From positions 682,001 through 746,000 of the forward strand of contig OZ037915.1 of the NCBI GenBank assembly GCA_964035575.1: a stretch of DNA of 64,000 nucleotides, read 5' to 3'. The translations under genes were made by a program, and so were the position numbers. Every line of letters begins with the position of its first letter. Within the stretch, counting starts at the first letter, position 1. Of this stretch, positions 21,145-31,535 are shown piece by piece. The notes below the pieces were generated by a model, which saw only the letters and a program-made list of their open reading frames with translations, searched no databases and had not been told where the DNA came from. Source of the DNA: Rhynchopus sp. YZ270_cl-10 (taxonomy: Eukaryota > Euglenozoa > Diplonemea > Diplonemida > Diplonemidae).

Positions 21145-21225
21145 CAAATACTGAAAAATGAAAAACAATTTGCAAGACACGCACCTTCCGTCGATTCTAT
21201 TTCCTCTTTGCCAATGCTTTGGTGT
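21145..21225. repeat. 81-bp perfectly conserved sequence, copy 1
   Basis: Identical at all 81 positions to 39044-39124, same orientation. It starts CAAATACTGAAAAATGAAAA and ends TTTGCCAATGCTTTGGTGT. The upstream flanks (AGAATCTGACTTCAGGATAT; TTATCGCTCCGCAAA) are also shared but with indels. It has no long open frame. A small RNA gene or the conserved end of a repeat are the main options. Confidence 0.85.
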
Positions 21226-21348
21226 ATAATTGCAAAAAGAGAGAGAAAAAAAGATAGGGCAAAAAAAAAAAAAAATGGTCGAAGTTGAAATCACGGACAT
21301 CACACAGCATTTTAAACAAGGATTTTTCTTCGTTTATAATCTGCTTTC

Positions 21349-21405
21349 TTTGAAAACTTGGTTGTATTAGTGTAGGGCTCCCCAGGATGACCTCCACCTT
21401 TTTTA
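21349..21405 (+). repeat. Hairpin repeat family F, variant copy
   Basis: GAAAACTTGGTTGTATTAGT followed by GTAGGGCTCCCCAGGATG and CCTCCACC. It differs from the consensus in the inner stem. Confidence 0.6.
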
Positions 21406-21523
21406 CGTTATTTTTGTGCACTGTAAAAAAAAACATGATAATTGCAAAAAGAGGTCAAGATATTACAAAAGAAAAATCAACTATTTTCGTTCTGTTTGCG
21501 GTTTGTGCGTTAGTTTTTGTTTT

Positions 21524-21551
21524 TGGTGTGCTGGGGTCGTCGGCCACACCA
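21524..21551. mobile_element. 28-bp TGGTGTG mini-element
   Basis: TGGTGTGCTGGGG followed by TCGTCGGCCACACCA. The terminal 7 bp are perfect inverted repeats and the flanking 5-mer GTTTT is present on both sides. The flanks are T-rich, so the duplication could be chance. Confidence 0.45.
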
Positions 21552-22053
21552 GTTTTTTTTTTGTTTTTTTTGATAAATTATTAGGAGTAGTGTAGTTGCC
21601 CTCGGTTGTGTTACCACAGTTGGGAAATCTCTCTCCACTTTTCAATCTTCACTTCTTTTTTTGGTTGCTTTTTTTAAATTTTTTTTTTGATGATCTGTTG
21701 AAATGAGAATCACTAGTGACACGCAAGCAATCTGTATTCTATCCATTCGATATGTTTTGCTTACTTGCTACTAGCCCCCCGAGGCTTTTGTTGGGTAGCA
21801 ACAACCAACCCACCAAAACGTTGGGTTAGCGTTTTTCACTCCATTCACTTTTGGTAATATGGTGTGGACCTTTTTAAAAAAGGTTTACAAGATGACTCCT
21901 AGCATTGCAGGCATCCTTCACAACCAAACCTATTGTGCATTTTTGTGCAAATTCTTTTTCTACAGCAACGCAACACTACTCCAGTTGCTTTTTTCCCTTT
22001 CTCTTCTTTTTGAAAAAGAGGTCATGGAAAAAAAAAAAAAAAGAAAAGTTTAT

Positions 22054-22088
22054 AAGATGAACCTAAGCCTCTCGTGCTAAGTCACCTT
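22054..22088 (+). repeat. Hairpin repeat family A (copy)
   Basis: A 35-base unit starting AAGATGAACCTAAGCCTCTC. On the minus strand it folds as AAGGTGA paired with TCATCTT, a small bulge, and CTAAGC-type inner stem around the loop ACGAGAG. Plus-strand copies start near 13606, 22054, 32008, 34410, 34560, 38159, 42594, 45344, 57774, 58264 and 58429. An A-rich, T-rich linker flanks most. Confidence 0.8.
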
Positions 22089-22499
22089 AGAAAAAAAAAT
22101 GATGAGGAGGGACAAGTGTCTTGACAAAAAAGTGAAGTTGATAGTGCAAACGCCTCTGGGACGCAGGCACTGACACTCCGCGGTCTTTACAAAAAAAAAA
22201 AAAAACCCCCCCCCTCCTGACGAGCTCTTTCCAACTGTGTTTGTACGGTGTTTCTCGGTTTTCGATATCCTCACAATAAAATGAAATGAAGAAAAATGTA
22301 TCGACGAAAAATCACGGTTTTGTCAGTGAAACAAGACAACGGTTCTGTACACAAAAACGTTGCTAAAAAGAGAACGAAAAAAAAAAAAATCAACAACAAA
22401 ATAAAGAAGTACATAAGATGGGAAGACGGCTCTAAGCGAGCACATCCACATTGACCTCCCAAAAAAGTGTGACAAAATATTTGAGGCATCCGGAAAACT

Positions 22500-23040
22500 C
22501 CGGTCACATCGTAATAGTGGTATGGTTTGGTTTCCCCCCTCCCCCTTTCTCCCCCTCTTTTTGTGTCGACAATCGACTACTGCGTTTTTTGTTTTTCCCC
22601 TTTTTCTCCTTCTTTTTCTTTCTGTTGGCGTTGACAATCCACCCACAGATGGGGTCAGTGCTTATGGGATTCGTTTTCTTCTGGCTTCGTGGGGGGAAAA
22701 TAAACGGTATGATGTAATATTGGGGACGGGGGGGGAAAAAAAAAAATCATGATAAAACTATAAGCCATGTTATGGGCAATTCCTGTGCGGAATACTGACC
22801 ATTTTTGTATGTCATCTTGACCTCAGTTTTCCGGAAGGTATTTTGTGCTAATCAAAAACAAGGCCGCACTTGCAAAGTTTAGCCAAACAAACTCCCCCTG
22901 CCTCTTTCAAATGCCATGCCTGTGGTAATAGTATGACGACATTTTGTCTTCTATTCCAACTCAAAAAAATCACTACGTCTCTGACCATTAAACAGTTTGT
23001 GGCACTGAGGAAATGGCTAGGGTAGGTGTGTACTTTAGAA
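22500..23040. other. Spacer, no gene supported
   Basis: C/T-rich stretches and two degenerate family G fragments (GTCGACAATCGACTAC at 22565 and GTTGACAATCCACCCACAG at 22630). Nothing else recognised. Confidence 0.4.
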
Positions 23041-23042
23041 TT

Positions 23043-23240
23043 GTGACTCATCATAACCCAACGGGAGGAAGGGGAGGAGCTCAAGCGATCCTTTGTGACC
23101 CCCCCTCCCAACTCGGTGAAGAGGATGTGGGCTCTCCTGGGTCCATCAATCATGCCAAAGGAATCTAATCTCAGCATTCCGGAGCTGCCCCATGCTTTTC
23201 ATCCTCAGGTAAATCGTCATAGAACTTTAGGAGGTGACAC
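23043..23240 (+). pseudogene. Coding-like fragment of unknown family (opposite strand to genes)
   Basis: An open stretch reads ITQREEGEELKRSFVTPPPN, then SVKRMWALLGPSIMPKESNL and SIPELPHAFHPQ. It ends at CAG followed by GTAAAT, a possible donor. In-frame stops bound it on both sides. Codon composition looks protein-like, but no homologue is recognised. It may be an exon relic or a chance frame. Confidence 0.3.
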
Positions 23241-23883
23241 ACTCATGTAACCCAATGACATGATTTTCCCGGATGCTATTTTAACGTCCGACCCAGGACA
23301 TATTTTTTTTTTTTTTGTGTGTTTGTGTGAAATAGGGGTAATTCTTGCGCAGAATATCCCATTTGTGTGTGTGAGTGAGTGTGTGTTTGTCTCCCACTGA
23401 AAGTGGAGTTGTGGTGATGTGGGGGAGGGGAAGGGGGAGAGAAATCTTTCTGTTTCCCATTTTTGTTTTTTTAAAAAAATCCATTGAGAAAAACAAGAAG
23501 TACACGATGCAGACACGAAAGAGAAGAAGGAGAGGGAGAAGGTTGAGAAGACTGCACCTGTCTCACTTATTTTCCTTCAGTCAATAGGTTGAGAGAGGTG
23601 AGCGAAGAGGCAGGGTGGGGGGTTTGTCGTTGCATGGCCGATGCTTTGTCTTTGCCTATTCTCTAATGTGAATAAAAGGAAAGCATGCGAGGGGTAATGA
23701 GTAAGGTATAAAAAGCAAAATGAAAGGGTGATTGAAAATGTGTGGTTTTCCCAAAAGATCGTTGATGTGTTGACGCTTCCACATACCCACCTCTACCCCT
23801 GGAGGGTTGGTGCGGTTGGTAAAGCGAACGACGTTGACACTTTCCGCTTACAAAAGTAGTGTGCGTAATATAAAAAAAAAAAA

Positions 23884-23955
23884 TATCTGTGTTCGTTTGA
23901 TAACTCAATGGGGTAAATTCTTGCGCAGAATATCAGCCCCATCTGTATGTGTGTG
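23884..23955 (+). repeat. Dispersed repeat family H (representative)
   Basis: TTTGATAACTCAATGGGGTA followed by TTCTTGCGCAGAATATCAG and CCCC, then a GT-rich tail. ATTCT/AGAAT and GGGG/CCCC pair as a hairpin. Plus copies lie at 6720 and 23325. Minus copies lie near 18115-18180, 32850 and 33440. Unlike families A-G, it occurs on both strands. Confidence 0.65.
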
Positions 23956-24880
23956 GGGTAGTATGGGCCACAAGGCTTGGGCTCTTGAGACCACGACCTT
24001 CCACAGAGAGAGGGGTTCTTTCTTTCCAAGGAAAAAAAAAAGGGTTAACTCCAGAATGTGCCATTACCATCGTTGGTGGAGTGGTCTTGATGTAAGATGT
24101 TTGACCCACAGCCAACGCTATGACATTTACACCATCAGGAAAAAAACCCCGTGTCACCTTTACAAACCTGAGCTCTGGATCCGCTCCCACCATAAGTCAG
24201 AACCGGGGTCCCGCGCTCATAACTAAGAACCCTGTCCACACCCCCTGAAAGGTGTGCTGTCTGTGCCCTCCCCCAAAGCGGCCAGGGATAGGGGAGGTGT
24301 TTACATAATGTGTCAACCCGCTCACTGAGTAAAAGAGGCACCAATCGGATCGCAAAGACCCGGCTAGCACACAAAGAACAACACCGCCAGGGAAGCAAAT
24401 AAAAAAAAGTATTTCGACATATGCATTTCAATTGATAGCATAGGAGGGGGGAAAAATACTGATAACAGTAGTAGGGGTCTGCCCCGGTGAGGCAGCATCG
24501 GCAAAAAAAAAGAAGACAAATGAAATAAAAATAAAACAGACACCAAACACCGCCAACTGATCTTTATATAACATTCCTCAAGATAATGAGTGTTTTTTAT
24601 TTTTCGTTGAACGCAGCCAAATAGGGCTTTTGTAGAAGCTGTTTGGTCGCAAAGTAATGATATTTTTCAGTTGTTATCAAAAGATCGTGACGTTTTGTTT
24701 GTGTCTTGGTTAATAATCACATGAAAGGAAAAGAAAAAACCCGCCAATTTTGAAAAGGAAATACTCTGAATAAAATATCTCAATACTCAAAGAATCACCC
24801 TCTCGGATATATATTTTTTTTTTGGAGCTAATTTTATCAGCGGGTCAAAAGCTCGCGCAGTATAAACAAACAAAATAATA

Positions 24881-25147
24881 ATTTTTGGAAGTTATTAGTG
24901 CCAACCCCACTATGGACGCTTAGCAAAAGATAACCTCATCCCCAAACATATCAACACCCCATCGGCGCCCTCGGGAATTTTTTGTGAAAAACCCGTCCCT
25001 CGGGCACCGTTGAGTGCTGTTGGCCCTCGGGGAAAATGACATTTTTTTTTACCGGTAAAAAACAGCTATTTTTGGAAGTTATTAGTGCCAACCCCACTAT
25101 GGACGCTTAGCAAAAGATAACCTCCCCCTCAAACACATCAACACCCC
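24881..25147 (+). repeat. 80-bp direct repeat pair
   Basis: 24881-24960 and 25068-25147 are about 90 percent identical, sharing ATTTTTGGAAGTTATTAGTG, CCAACCCCACTATGGACGCT and TAGCAAAAGATAACCTC. Between them lie short CCCTCGGG words. Confidence 0.85.
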
Positions 25148-25446
25148 CCTCCTTCCCTCTTCCCCCTCCCCCATTTTTACAACTTTTTGTGGGCAATTTG
25201 AGACGGAAAAAAAATCATTGATAAAACGTGTAAAAAAACCTCCCCCTCTCCCTCCCACCAACCATTCCCCCTCCTGATCTCCCTTTCTTTGCTACCCCAC
25301 TCCAACCGCTCTTTCTAAACTTGATAAATTATTGGTGTGGCTGAACCCAAAAAAAAGGGTATTATTTAGCAGTTTGTTAGCACTTTGTTAGCATGCATTT
25401 TTGGGGGGGTGGTGTATAAAAAAAAATTTTCCCCACGGGTGTTGGA

Positions 25447-27004
25447 CAGGGTAGATCCTTATTTTCGCTAAAAACGCTAAAAATCCCAGATTTATTTTCG
25501 TTTTTTTCCTTTTTTTTTTCTCTCCCGTTTTTGAAATTTTCCGCGCAGGCCTGCCGCTAACGTTTTTGGGAAATCGTGGGGGTTGATGGTTTGTCCGCGA
25601 GCGAAGCGAGCGGGAAAATTGAGTGATGGTCTAAAAAAAAATCCAACAAGCAGGTTGGTACTGTACTGAGGCAGAATAGTGGTGTTTTTTTACACATATC
25701 AGCTGTCGTAGAACTAAACCCCAGGGGATAATATAGGTTTCGGGGGTTTTCGCTGAAACTCGGTCGAGCCCAACCCAGCTCGTTAGGGCCTCCGGCGGAA
25801 TGTGAGAATTCCTCGGTTATCCTACTGCGGAGTTCGGCACTGTATTGATATTTGCACCAGGCACGCGCAGTGACCTCAGTATATTTACAAAAAGAAACGG
25901 CGGTCGTGGCACCCATGGCGAAGCCACGGTACGCAACATTTCTGAAAATGTTGCCATAAAACGGCACTGTCGTTGGTAATTATCAACAGTTACCGTAAAT
26001 TTTACTTCCAAATTTTGCTGAAACGAAAGTTTCTGGCGAAGCCACGGTACGCAACAATTCAAAAAATTGCGCTCAAAATGCACATTTTTACTGCCAAACT
26101 AGTCATGGGAAGGGTGGGTTACAATCTTGCGCCGCAGGCACGGTACGCTACTTTTTTTTCCTTCGCATGCTTCCTTTTCCTTCGGCATTTGACCAATTAA
26201 ATCGCGTTCTGGCTGTGACCCTTGTCGGACACTGCGCCCTCTGACAAGGGTAATACTTTCTAGAAACATTCTGAAAAAAAGTGGTAGTGCCAGGCATTAG
26301 CAAGAAAGTTTTCAAAATTAAATAGGTAGTGCCGATGCACCAGCAGTTTGGGTAGGCGAGACCGCATTGGGTGAACCTCCGCGAGCTCAGCGAGCGGAAA
26401 TTTTTTTTCGCAGTTTTCAAAATCCCACCAAAAATTAAGTGGTGATTTTCGACAACAATACTGGGGCCCTATGGGTTTTTGGATTTTGGCCTAACAGTGT
26501 TGTGTTTCTGCCTTGGTCCGGTTGAAGTCTTTATTATTGGATCTCAAACTCCGTACAGGTGACTCATACCCGACCTTTAACACACACGCACTTCTTCGAA
26601 ACCTCCACCCTCAGCACTAACCCTTTTACAATGGTCCGCTTTGCGGGTTTGTGGACATAGTAATTGTGTTCTTCAAAAATATGTTTTAAAATTGTCTTAT
26701 GCAAGGTGACACTGAGAATTGACACTCATTGGTCCTTGTCTTATGAAGTGAAGACAAATATTAAAGGGGCACTGGCGGGCCGAAGGCCAGCCAAAAAACG
26801 GTAGCGAACTTTTACTTTTTTTCTTTTTGGTTTCCCCCTTATTTTGACTTTCCGGATCGATTGCGGACCGTGGTGGTGCCGCTCTGTGGCTGGAAATTAG
26901 TAGGTAACCAAAAAAATGGGCCAGCGAAAAAAGGAAAAAAAAAAAGGAAAAAAAAATAAAAAATCTCGAATCCTTATTTTCACTTTCGCTAAGGATCTAC
27001 CCTG
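25447..27004. mobile_element. 1.56-kb non-autonomous hAT element
   Basis: The ends CAGGGTAGATCCTTATTTTC and GCTAAGGATCTACCCTG are inverted, of the CAGGG type usual for hAT. An exact 8-bp duplication, GTGTTGGA, flanks it (25439-25446 and 27005-27012). The interior has two copies of GCGAAGCCACGGTACGCAAC (25920, 26038), a GCGCCGCAGGCACGGTACGC variant (26131) and two GCGAGC-type hairpins (25597, 26381). No transposase frame is present. Part of the left interior resembles the flank of the hAT transposase remnant at 10.5 kb. Confidence 0.92.
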
Positions 27005-27136
27005 GTGTTGGAAAAAAAAATTTTTTTTTCGTTGGTGAGCTTTTTAACGCCGGCATTTGCATTTCCGGAATCCGTCCGGCCAGTGGTGGGGTCAATTCGC
27101 CGAAATGGACAAGTTCTCGTTTTTGGTCAATTTCCC

Positions 27137-28138
27137 CAGTATACACAGTATACACAGTATACACAGTATACACAGTATACACAGTATACACAGTATACAC
27201 AGTATACACAGTATACACAGTATACACAGTATACACAGTATACACAGTATACACAGTATACACAGTATACACAGTATACACAGTATACACAGTATACACA
27301 GTATACACAGTATACACAGTATACACAGTATACACAGTATACACAGTATACACAGTATACACAGTATACACAGTATACACAGTATACACAGTATACACAG
27401 TATACACAGTATACACAGTATACACAGTATACACAGTATACACAGTATACACAGTATACACAGTATACACAGTATACACAGTATACACAGTATACACAGT
27501 ATACACAGTATACACAGTATACACAGTATACACAGTATACACAGTATACACAGTATACACAGTATATACAGCATACACAGTATACACAGTATACACAGTA
27601 TACACAGCATACTCAGCATACTCAGCATACTCAGCATACACAGCATACACAGTATACACAGTATACACAGTATACACAGTATACACAGTATACACAGTAT
27701 ACACAGTATACACAGTATACACAGTATACACAGTATACACAGTATACACAGTATACACAGTATACACAGCATACTCAGCATACTCAGCATACACAGCATA
27801 CACAGTATACACAGTATACACAGTATACACAGTATACACAGTATACACAGTATACACAGTATACACAGTATACACAGTATACACAGTATACACAGTATAC
27901 ACAGTATACACAGTATACACAGTATACACAGCATACTCAGCATACTCAGCATACACAGTATACACAGTATACACAGTATACACAGTATACACAGCATACT
28001 CAGCATACTCAGCATACACAGCATACACAGTATACACAGTATACACAGTATACACAGTATACACAGTATACACAGTATACACAGTATACACAGTATACAC
28101 AGTATACACAGTATACACAGCATACTCAGCATACTCAG
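27137..28138. repeat. Microsatellite, ~111 units of CAGTATACA with CAGCATACT/CAGCATACA variants
   Basis: A 1-kb array with a 9-base unit. Variant units with GCATACTC cluster in blocks of two to four at five places, giving a higher-order pattern. With a 9-base period every frame stays open, so the 340-440 codon frames here are artefacts. Confidence 0.97.
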
Positions 28139-28442
28139 GGGGAAAACTCACTTTGTGGGCGCCGCAGGCGCACGGTACGCGTTTTTCGTGATTTTTTTCC
28201 AGCCCCGTTCTGTGCGTTCTTTTGACTCAGCGAGTCGATTGCGTTCAACGGTGGGGTCACACATGGGTATGCAAGAGTGGAGGCACGCCAACAGGGGGAG
28301 TGGAAAAACCAAGGTAAAAAAATGTTTTTATACACCACCCCTAAAAAAAGGGTATTATTTAGCAGTTTGTTAGCAGTTCTTTAGCAGTGAAATTTGCTGG
28401 TTTCAGCCACACCAATTATACAAAAAAAAAACTCCAAATATT

Positions 28443-30569
28443 TCACTCTCCCCAGGAGAAAGGGACGGTTTGCTCGAAGACATGGACGTCATCTATGAAG
28501 CCATATACCCCTGGGTGCAGCTCGTCTGCCGCAAGAAGGTTTTCAGTGAGAGACGCAGGCAGCGCGATACCGGTCGGCGGACGGTAAAGAAAGGACTTTC
28601 CCTCTTTTACTGTCGCATCACAGAGGGTCCAGCTTTGTTTGACTGTCGTTCCACAGACTGCGAAAAAGCGTTGGGTGCGGGAGCCGACTTCACCATGTTG
28701 TATGTCTCCTGTAGCGAGACCTACCCCGCGTAGAATTTCTGGTGTGTGTTTCATGCGATGTGCAAAACGGATGGCGTTCTCTGCGTGGGCATGTACCGAA
28801 CGGAAGATATTCCATCCTACGCACACCCGCCCCCCCAACAACGACACCAACGTACCTCCACTCTGGTCCAAGACCGCCTTAAGTGACGTCAAATGAGAGT
28901 TCATCTTTTGCAGCATTTCTCCAGAAATCGCACCGAGATTCACATCGATCACTCCAAAGGTTGCCGTTTTGGTGGGTTGTTGTGGAGAGACTGTAAGACT
29001 GACCAGGCTTGACCCAGACTCAACCCGGAGCACATCATTGGTAATATCATTTTTGGGTTGCATTTCCAACGGCGCCCACCGTCTATCTGCAAGCGATCTT
29101 GGCCAAATACTGCAGGTGTTAAGAGGTTCAACCACCCCCTTTAAGGATAAAGGATTCGCCTCGCCTGCCACCGCGATCGCCTCAAAATCGTCAGACCAGA
29201 GAGACGCAGGGAGCGCTACTGCACCGGGTACACATACCCCCTCTAGCCGTGCTGCAACGTTGACGGTGTGCCCAAAATAGTCCATTCTTCCGTTCAAAGG
29301 GTTTTGCTCCACCGTAACTGGACCACTGTTTACTCCAATCCGAACGGTTAATCCACCCCAAAGGTGTCCCTGTTGCGCGCAGATCGGTACTGTATCGAGC
29401 CCTGCGGGCCATTCTACCTCGTTCAATTCCTCTTGAACCTTTAAGGCAAATGATACCCCCGCTGCGAGCGTTTCAAAGGCCACCATGAAGGCGTCACCAA
29501 GCGACTTCACTTCGTACCCACCAAACTCCTCCATTATATGACGAATGATGCGGTCATGGATGCGTAGCGCTTTCCGCATCGCTTCTGGTGCTTGTTGCCA
29601 GATTAGGGTTGAAGCGCGGATGTCAGTAAACACAACAGTAACCTCTCCGGTCGTTCCACCAGGAGGAGGGACAAAGGTGCGGGAAACGCTGTTGCCTTGG
29701 AGGTCGGGCATCTCGAATAAGGCTCCAGGGAGGTAGGGTTTGTAGGTACGAAGGTTGGCCTCCATTTGCTGGAGGGTGGCTTCCATCATTTCGGGCAGTG
29801 CGAGGTCGCCTTTGCAGGATGCCAGCCGTTCTGCGACAGCATCGACGTCGTAACGAGAGAGCAGTTGGGTGATTTCCTGCACAGTGTTGATCGTACGTTG
29901 CATCGCATCCTGTTCGCGGACAACTTCATTCGCAAAACCTCGCGTCGCAATAAAATCCATCACAAAGACCAACACCGCAGCAATCTCGCTAGCCATCGCA
30001 TCCTCCAACCCCCTCGCGCAAGGTAAATCCGTACAGTCAGACTTCTCATTAAGAATATCCCTCCTAACGGATTGAGAAGGAGTGATAAACGGAATGTCAT
30101 AAATCCCAATCCGATAAGCATCCTCAAAAATGGTGGTAAAAATCCATAACAGCCCGCAAACCACTACACTGAGAACACAACTGTTCCCTACACGCATTAT
30201 TAGGAGAAAGTCAACAACGAGAACAAGAAATGGCCAAGCGATGGTCCCGGTACTCCGTCCGTTTAGGTCTGAGATGACGCAGGTTATGACGTTAACGGCG
30301 GCAAGAACTTTGAGTTCGTTGTTGGTGATTTCATGAAGCGAGACGATCCGCAAGATGACATACGTCTGGGTCGGCAGAAGGAGGCAAACAATCAGCACTG
30401 CCCCTTCCCTTGTTTCCTCATTCCGCAGTGCGACACTTGCGTAGAAGAGAAGAAACATCAGAAACATAGAAAACGCCACCAGCAACACCTTCCTCCGTTG
30501 CTTCTCTGCCCCCGCAATGGTGCCGTTCATCGATACTATCTTTTCCCAGCATTGCTGTAGTGAGTCCAT
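28443..30569 (-). CDS. Six-pass membrane class III nucleotide cyclase with second, degenerate cyclase domain
   Basis: A single-exon gene of 708 residues, starting at MDSLQQCWEKIVSMNG. An upstream ATG would add 74 low-complexity residues and is less likely. Hydrophobic segments near residues 27-48, 57-76, 86-102, 108-126, 129-147 and 190-210 suggest six membrane passes. Residues 272-285 (NLRTYKPYLPGALF) match a segment common before protist cyclase domains. The catalytic domain, about 308-460, has VTVVFTDIRAST with metal ligand D316, GGYEVKSLGDAFM with metal ligand D359, and DYFGHTVNVAARLE. It closely resembles kinetoplastid adenylate cyclases. Residues 525-690 repeat the fold weakly (GVIDVNLG, LGGRVCVGW, GVGLATGDI, FFAVCGTTVKQ) without the two aspartates, so this looks like a pseudo-cyclase half that could complete a dimer or bind a regulator. 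It probably makes cAMP at a membrane. Confidence 0.93.
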   Translation of the reverse strand: MDSLQQCWEKIVSMNGTIAGAEKQRRKVLLVAFSMFLMFLLFYASVALRNEETREGAVLIVCLLLPTQTYVILRIVSLHEITNNELKVLAAVNVITCVISDLNGRSTGTIAWPFLVLVVDFLLIMRVGNSCVLSVVVCGLLWIFTTIFEDAYRIGIYDIPFITPSQSVRRDILNEKSDCTDLPCARGLEDAMASEIAAVLVFVMDFIATRGFANEVVREQDAMQRTINTVQEITQLLSRYDVDAVAERLASCKGDLALPEMMEATLQQMEANLRTYKPYLPGALFEMPDLQGNSVSRTFVPPPGGTTGEVTVVFTDIRASTLIWQQAPEAMRKALRIHDRIIRHIMEEFGGYEVKSLGDAFMVAFETLAAGVSFALKVQEELNEVEWPAGLDTVPICAQQGHLWGGLTVRIGVNSGPVTVEQNPLNGRMDYFGHTVNVAARLEGVCVPGAVALPASLWSDDFEAIAVAGEANPLSLKGVVEPLNTCSIWPRSLADRRWAPLEMQPKNDITNDVLRVESGSSLVSLTVSPQQPTKTATFGVIDVNLGAISGEMLQKMNSHLTSLKAVLDQSGGTLVSLLGGRVCVGWNIFRSVHAHAENAIRFAHRMKHTPEILRGVGLATGDIQHGEVGSRTQRFFAVCGTTVKQSWTLCDATVKEGKSFLYRPPTGIALPASLTENLLAADELHPGVYGFIDDVHVFEQTVPFSWGE

Positions 30570-31350
30570 TTTTGGAAAAAAGAAAAACACCCAATTAAAA
30601 CACACTGATAATGACCCTTTGCGGGTATTGTGCCCGGGAAGGGGCGTCTCTGTGCGGGACCATTCTGTAGGGCGGGGTGTTGGGTGGTGAGAAGAGGGGG
30701 TGAGGGAAGTGGAGGTGGAGGGGTGGAGAGGCGTTGGAGAGGAACAACAACTGGCATGTGAACCGTAGGTACGTATGGCCATAAGGCTCAAACCCTCGGA
30801 ACAACAAGGCTCCTCGAAGTGTTACGCCCGCCAGTCCATTCGGACTCGTATAGACCCGGTTGGAGACACGGAGTCTGGATGTGAACTTGGAAGGTGGCCG
30901 TTCGCCGAAGATAGACTTGGCCCGATAAATTCATGTGTCCTGAAATATTTCACACTATATCTCTAGACTGGGTTCTGGCTTTAGAGACGTTCAACCATAT
31001 TCCAATTTTTTTTGACGACATAACAACAATACGGAACAAACATCCCCTCTACGGGCGGTTGTATACAAATGGCAGGAACGCTACGCTATGCTGTAGGCAT
31101 TTAAAAAAACCCCCCTTACATTTTTCTTTTTGATAAAAACGTGGGGGGAGGGATGGGGGAGTGCTATAAGAGGGAGGAAAAAAAACAACAAAAATACAAC
31201 GAACAGTACAAACGGAACGACTAATGGATGGGAGGAATTGGAGGAAGGGGAAATAAGGGAATATTCACACGATGCAGGGGATGGGGGGGGAGGAGAAGAA
31301 CTGCATGCATACATGGGAGGGTGAATGCAATATCCTTTTTAGGAACTGCA
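30570..31350. other. Upstream region of the cyclase gene
   Basis: About 800 bases without a gene. A pyrimidine-rich tract on the minus strand (TTTTTCTTTTTTCC) directly precedes the cyclase ATG. A possible acceptor, ATCAG, lies 45 bases upstream. No other motif stands out. Confidence 0.4.
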
Positions 31351-31479
31351 CCGCACACCTCCCTGCTTTTCAAACACATTATTTGGACCATATACCACAC
31401 ATAAGGAAGTAACCAGAGAGAAAATACCACCAAATCTACCAAACACTCCAGGCGGTGGATTGAATGGGCTTTTTTTTTT

Positions 31480-31535
31480 TTGGAAAAACTTGGTTGTATT
31501 AGTGTAGCCACCCCACTATTATGCTCCACTATTTA
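31480..31535 (+). repeat. Hairpin repeat family F (copy)
   Basis: T-run, then AACTTGGTTGTATTAGTGTA, then GCCACCCCACTATTATGCTC and CACTATT. It is uninterrupted, unlike the copy at 13164-13380 that carries a MITE. Confidence 0.7.

Larger units (their letters stand above)
25333..28414. mobile_element. 3.1-kb TGGTGTG-family element carrying a nested hAT element and a 1-kb microsatellite
   Basis: Termini TGGTGTGGCTGAACCC (25333) and GGTTTCAGCCACACCA (ending 28414) are inverted repeats. The perfect 5-bp duplication ATTAT flanks it (25328-25332 and 28415-28419). Subterminal GGGGTGGTGTATAAAAA is inverted at both ends. The block GGGTATTATTTAGCAGTTTG near each end is in direct orientation, so one arm has been partly flipped. 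No transposase frame is present. A hAT element (25447-27004) and a 9-mer microsatellite (27137-28138) occupy most of the interior. Removing the hAT insert leaves a 1.5-kb element. Confidence 0.88.

Noticed and set aside
21145-21225. Spliced-leader RNA gene
   Set aside because: Only two copies, no match to a leader exon I recall, and no clear Sm site; kept as an unexplained conserved block.
27137-28138. CRISPR array
   Set aside because: Units are contiguous with no unique spacers; eukaryotic microsatellite.
26997-28373. Open frames of 346-438 codons across the AGTATACAC array
   Set aside because: The 9-base period keeps every frame open; flanks are mobile-element sequence with no coding signal.
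30571-30791. Upstream start of the cyclase adding 74 residues
   Set aside because: The extension is low-complexity Pro/Ser/Thr and lies before a pyrimidine tract; the inner start is followed at once by a normal N-terminus.
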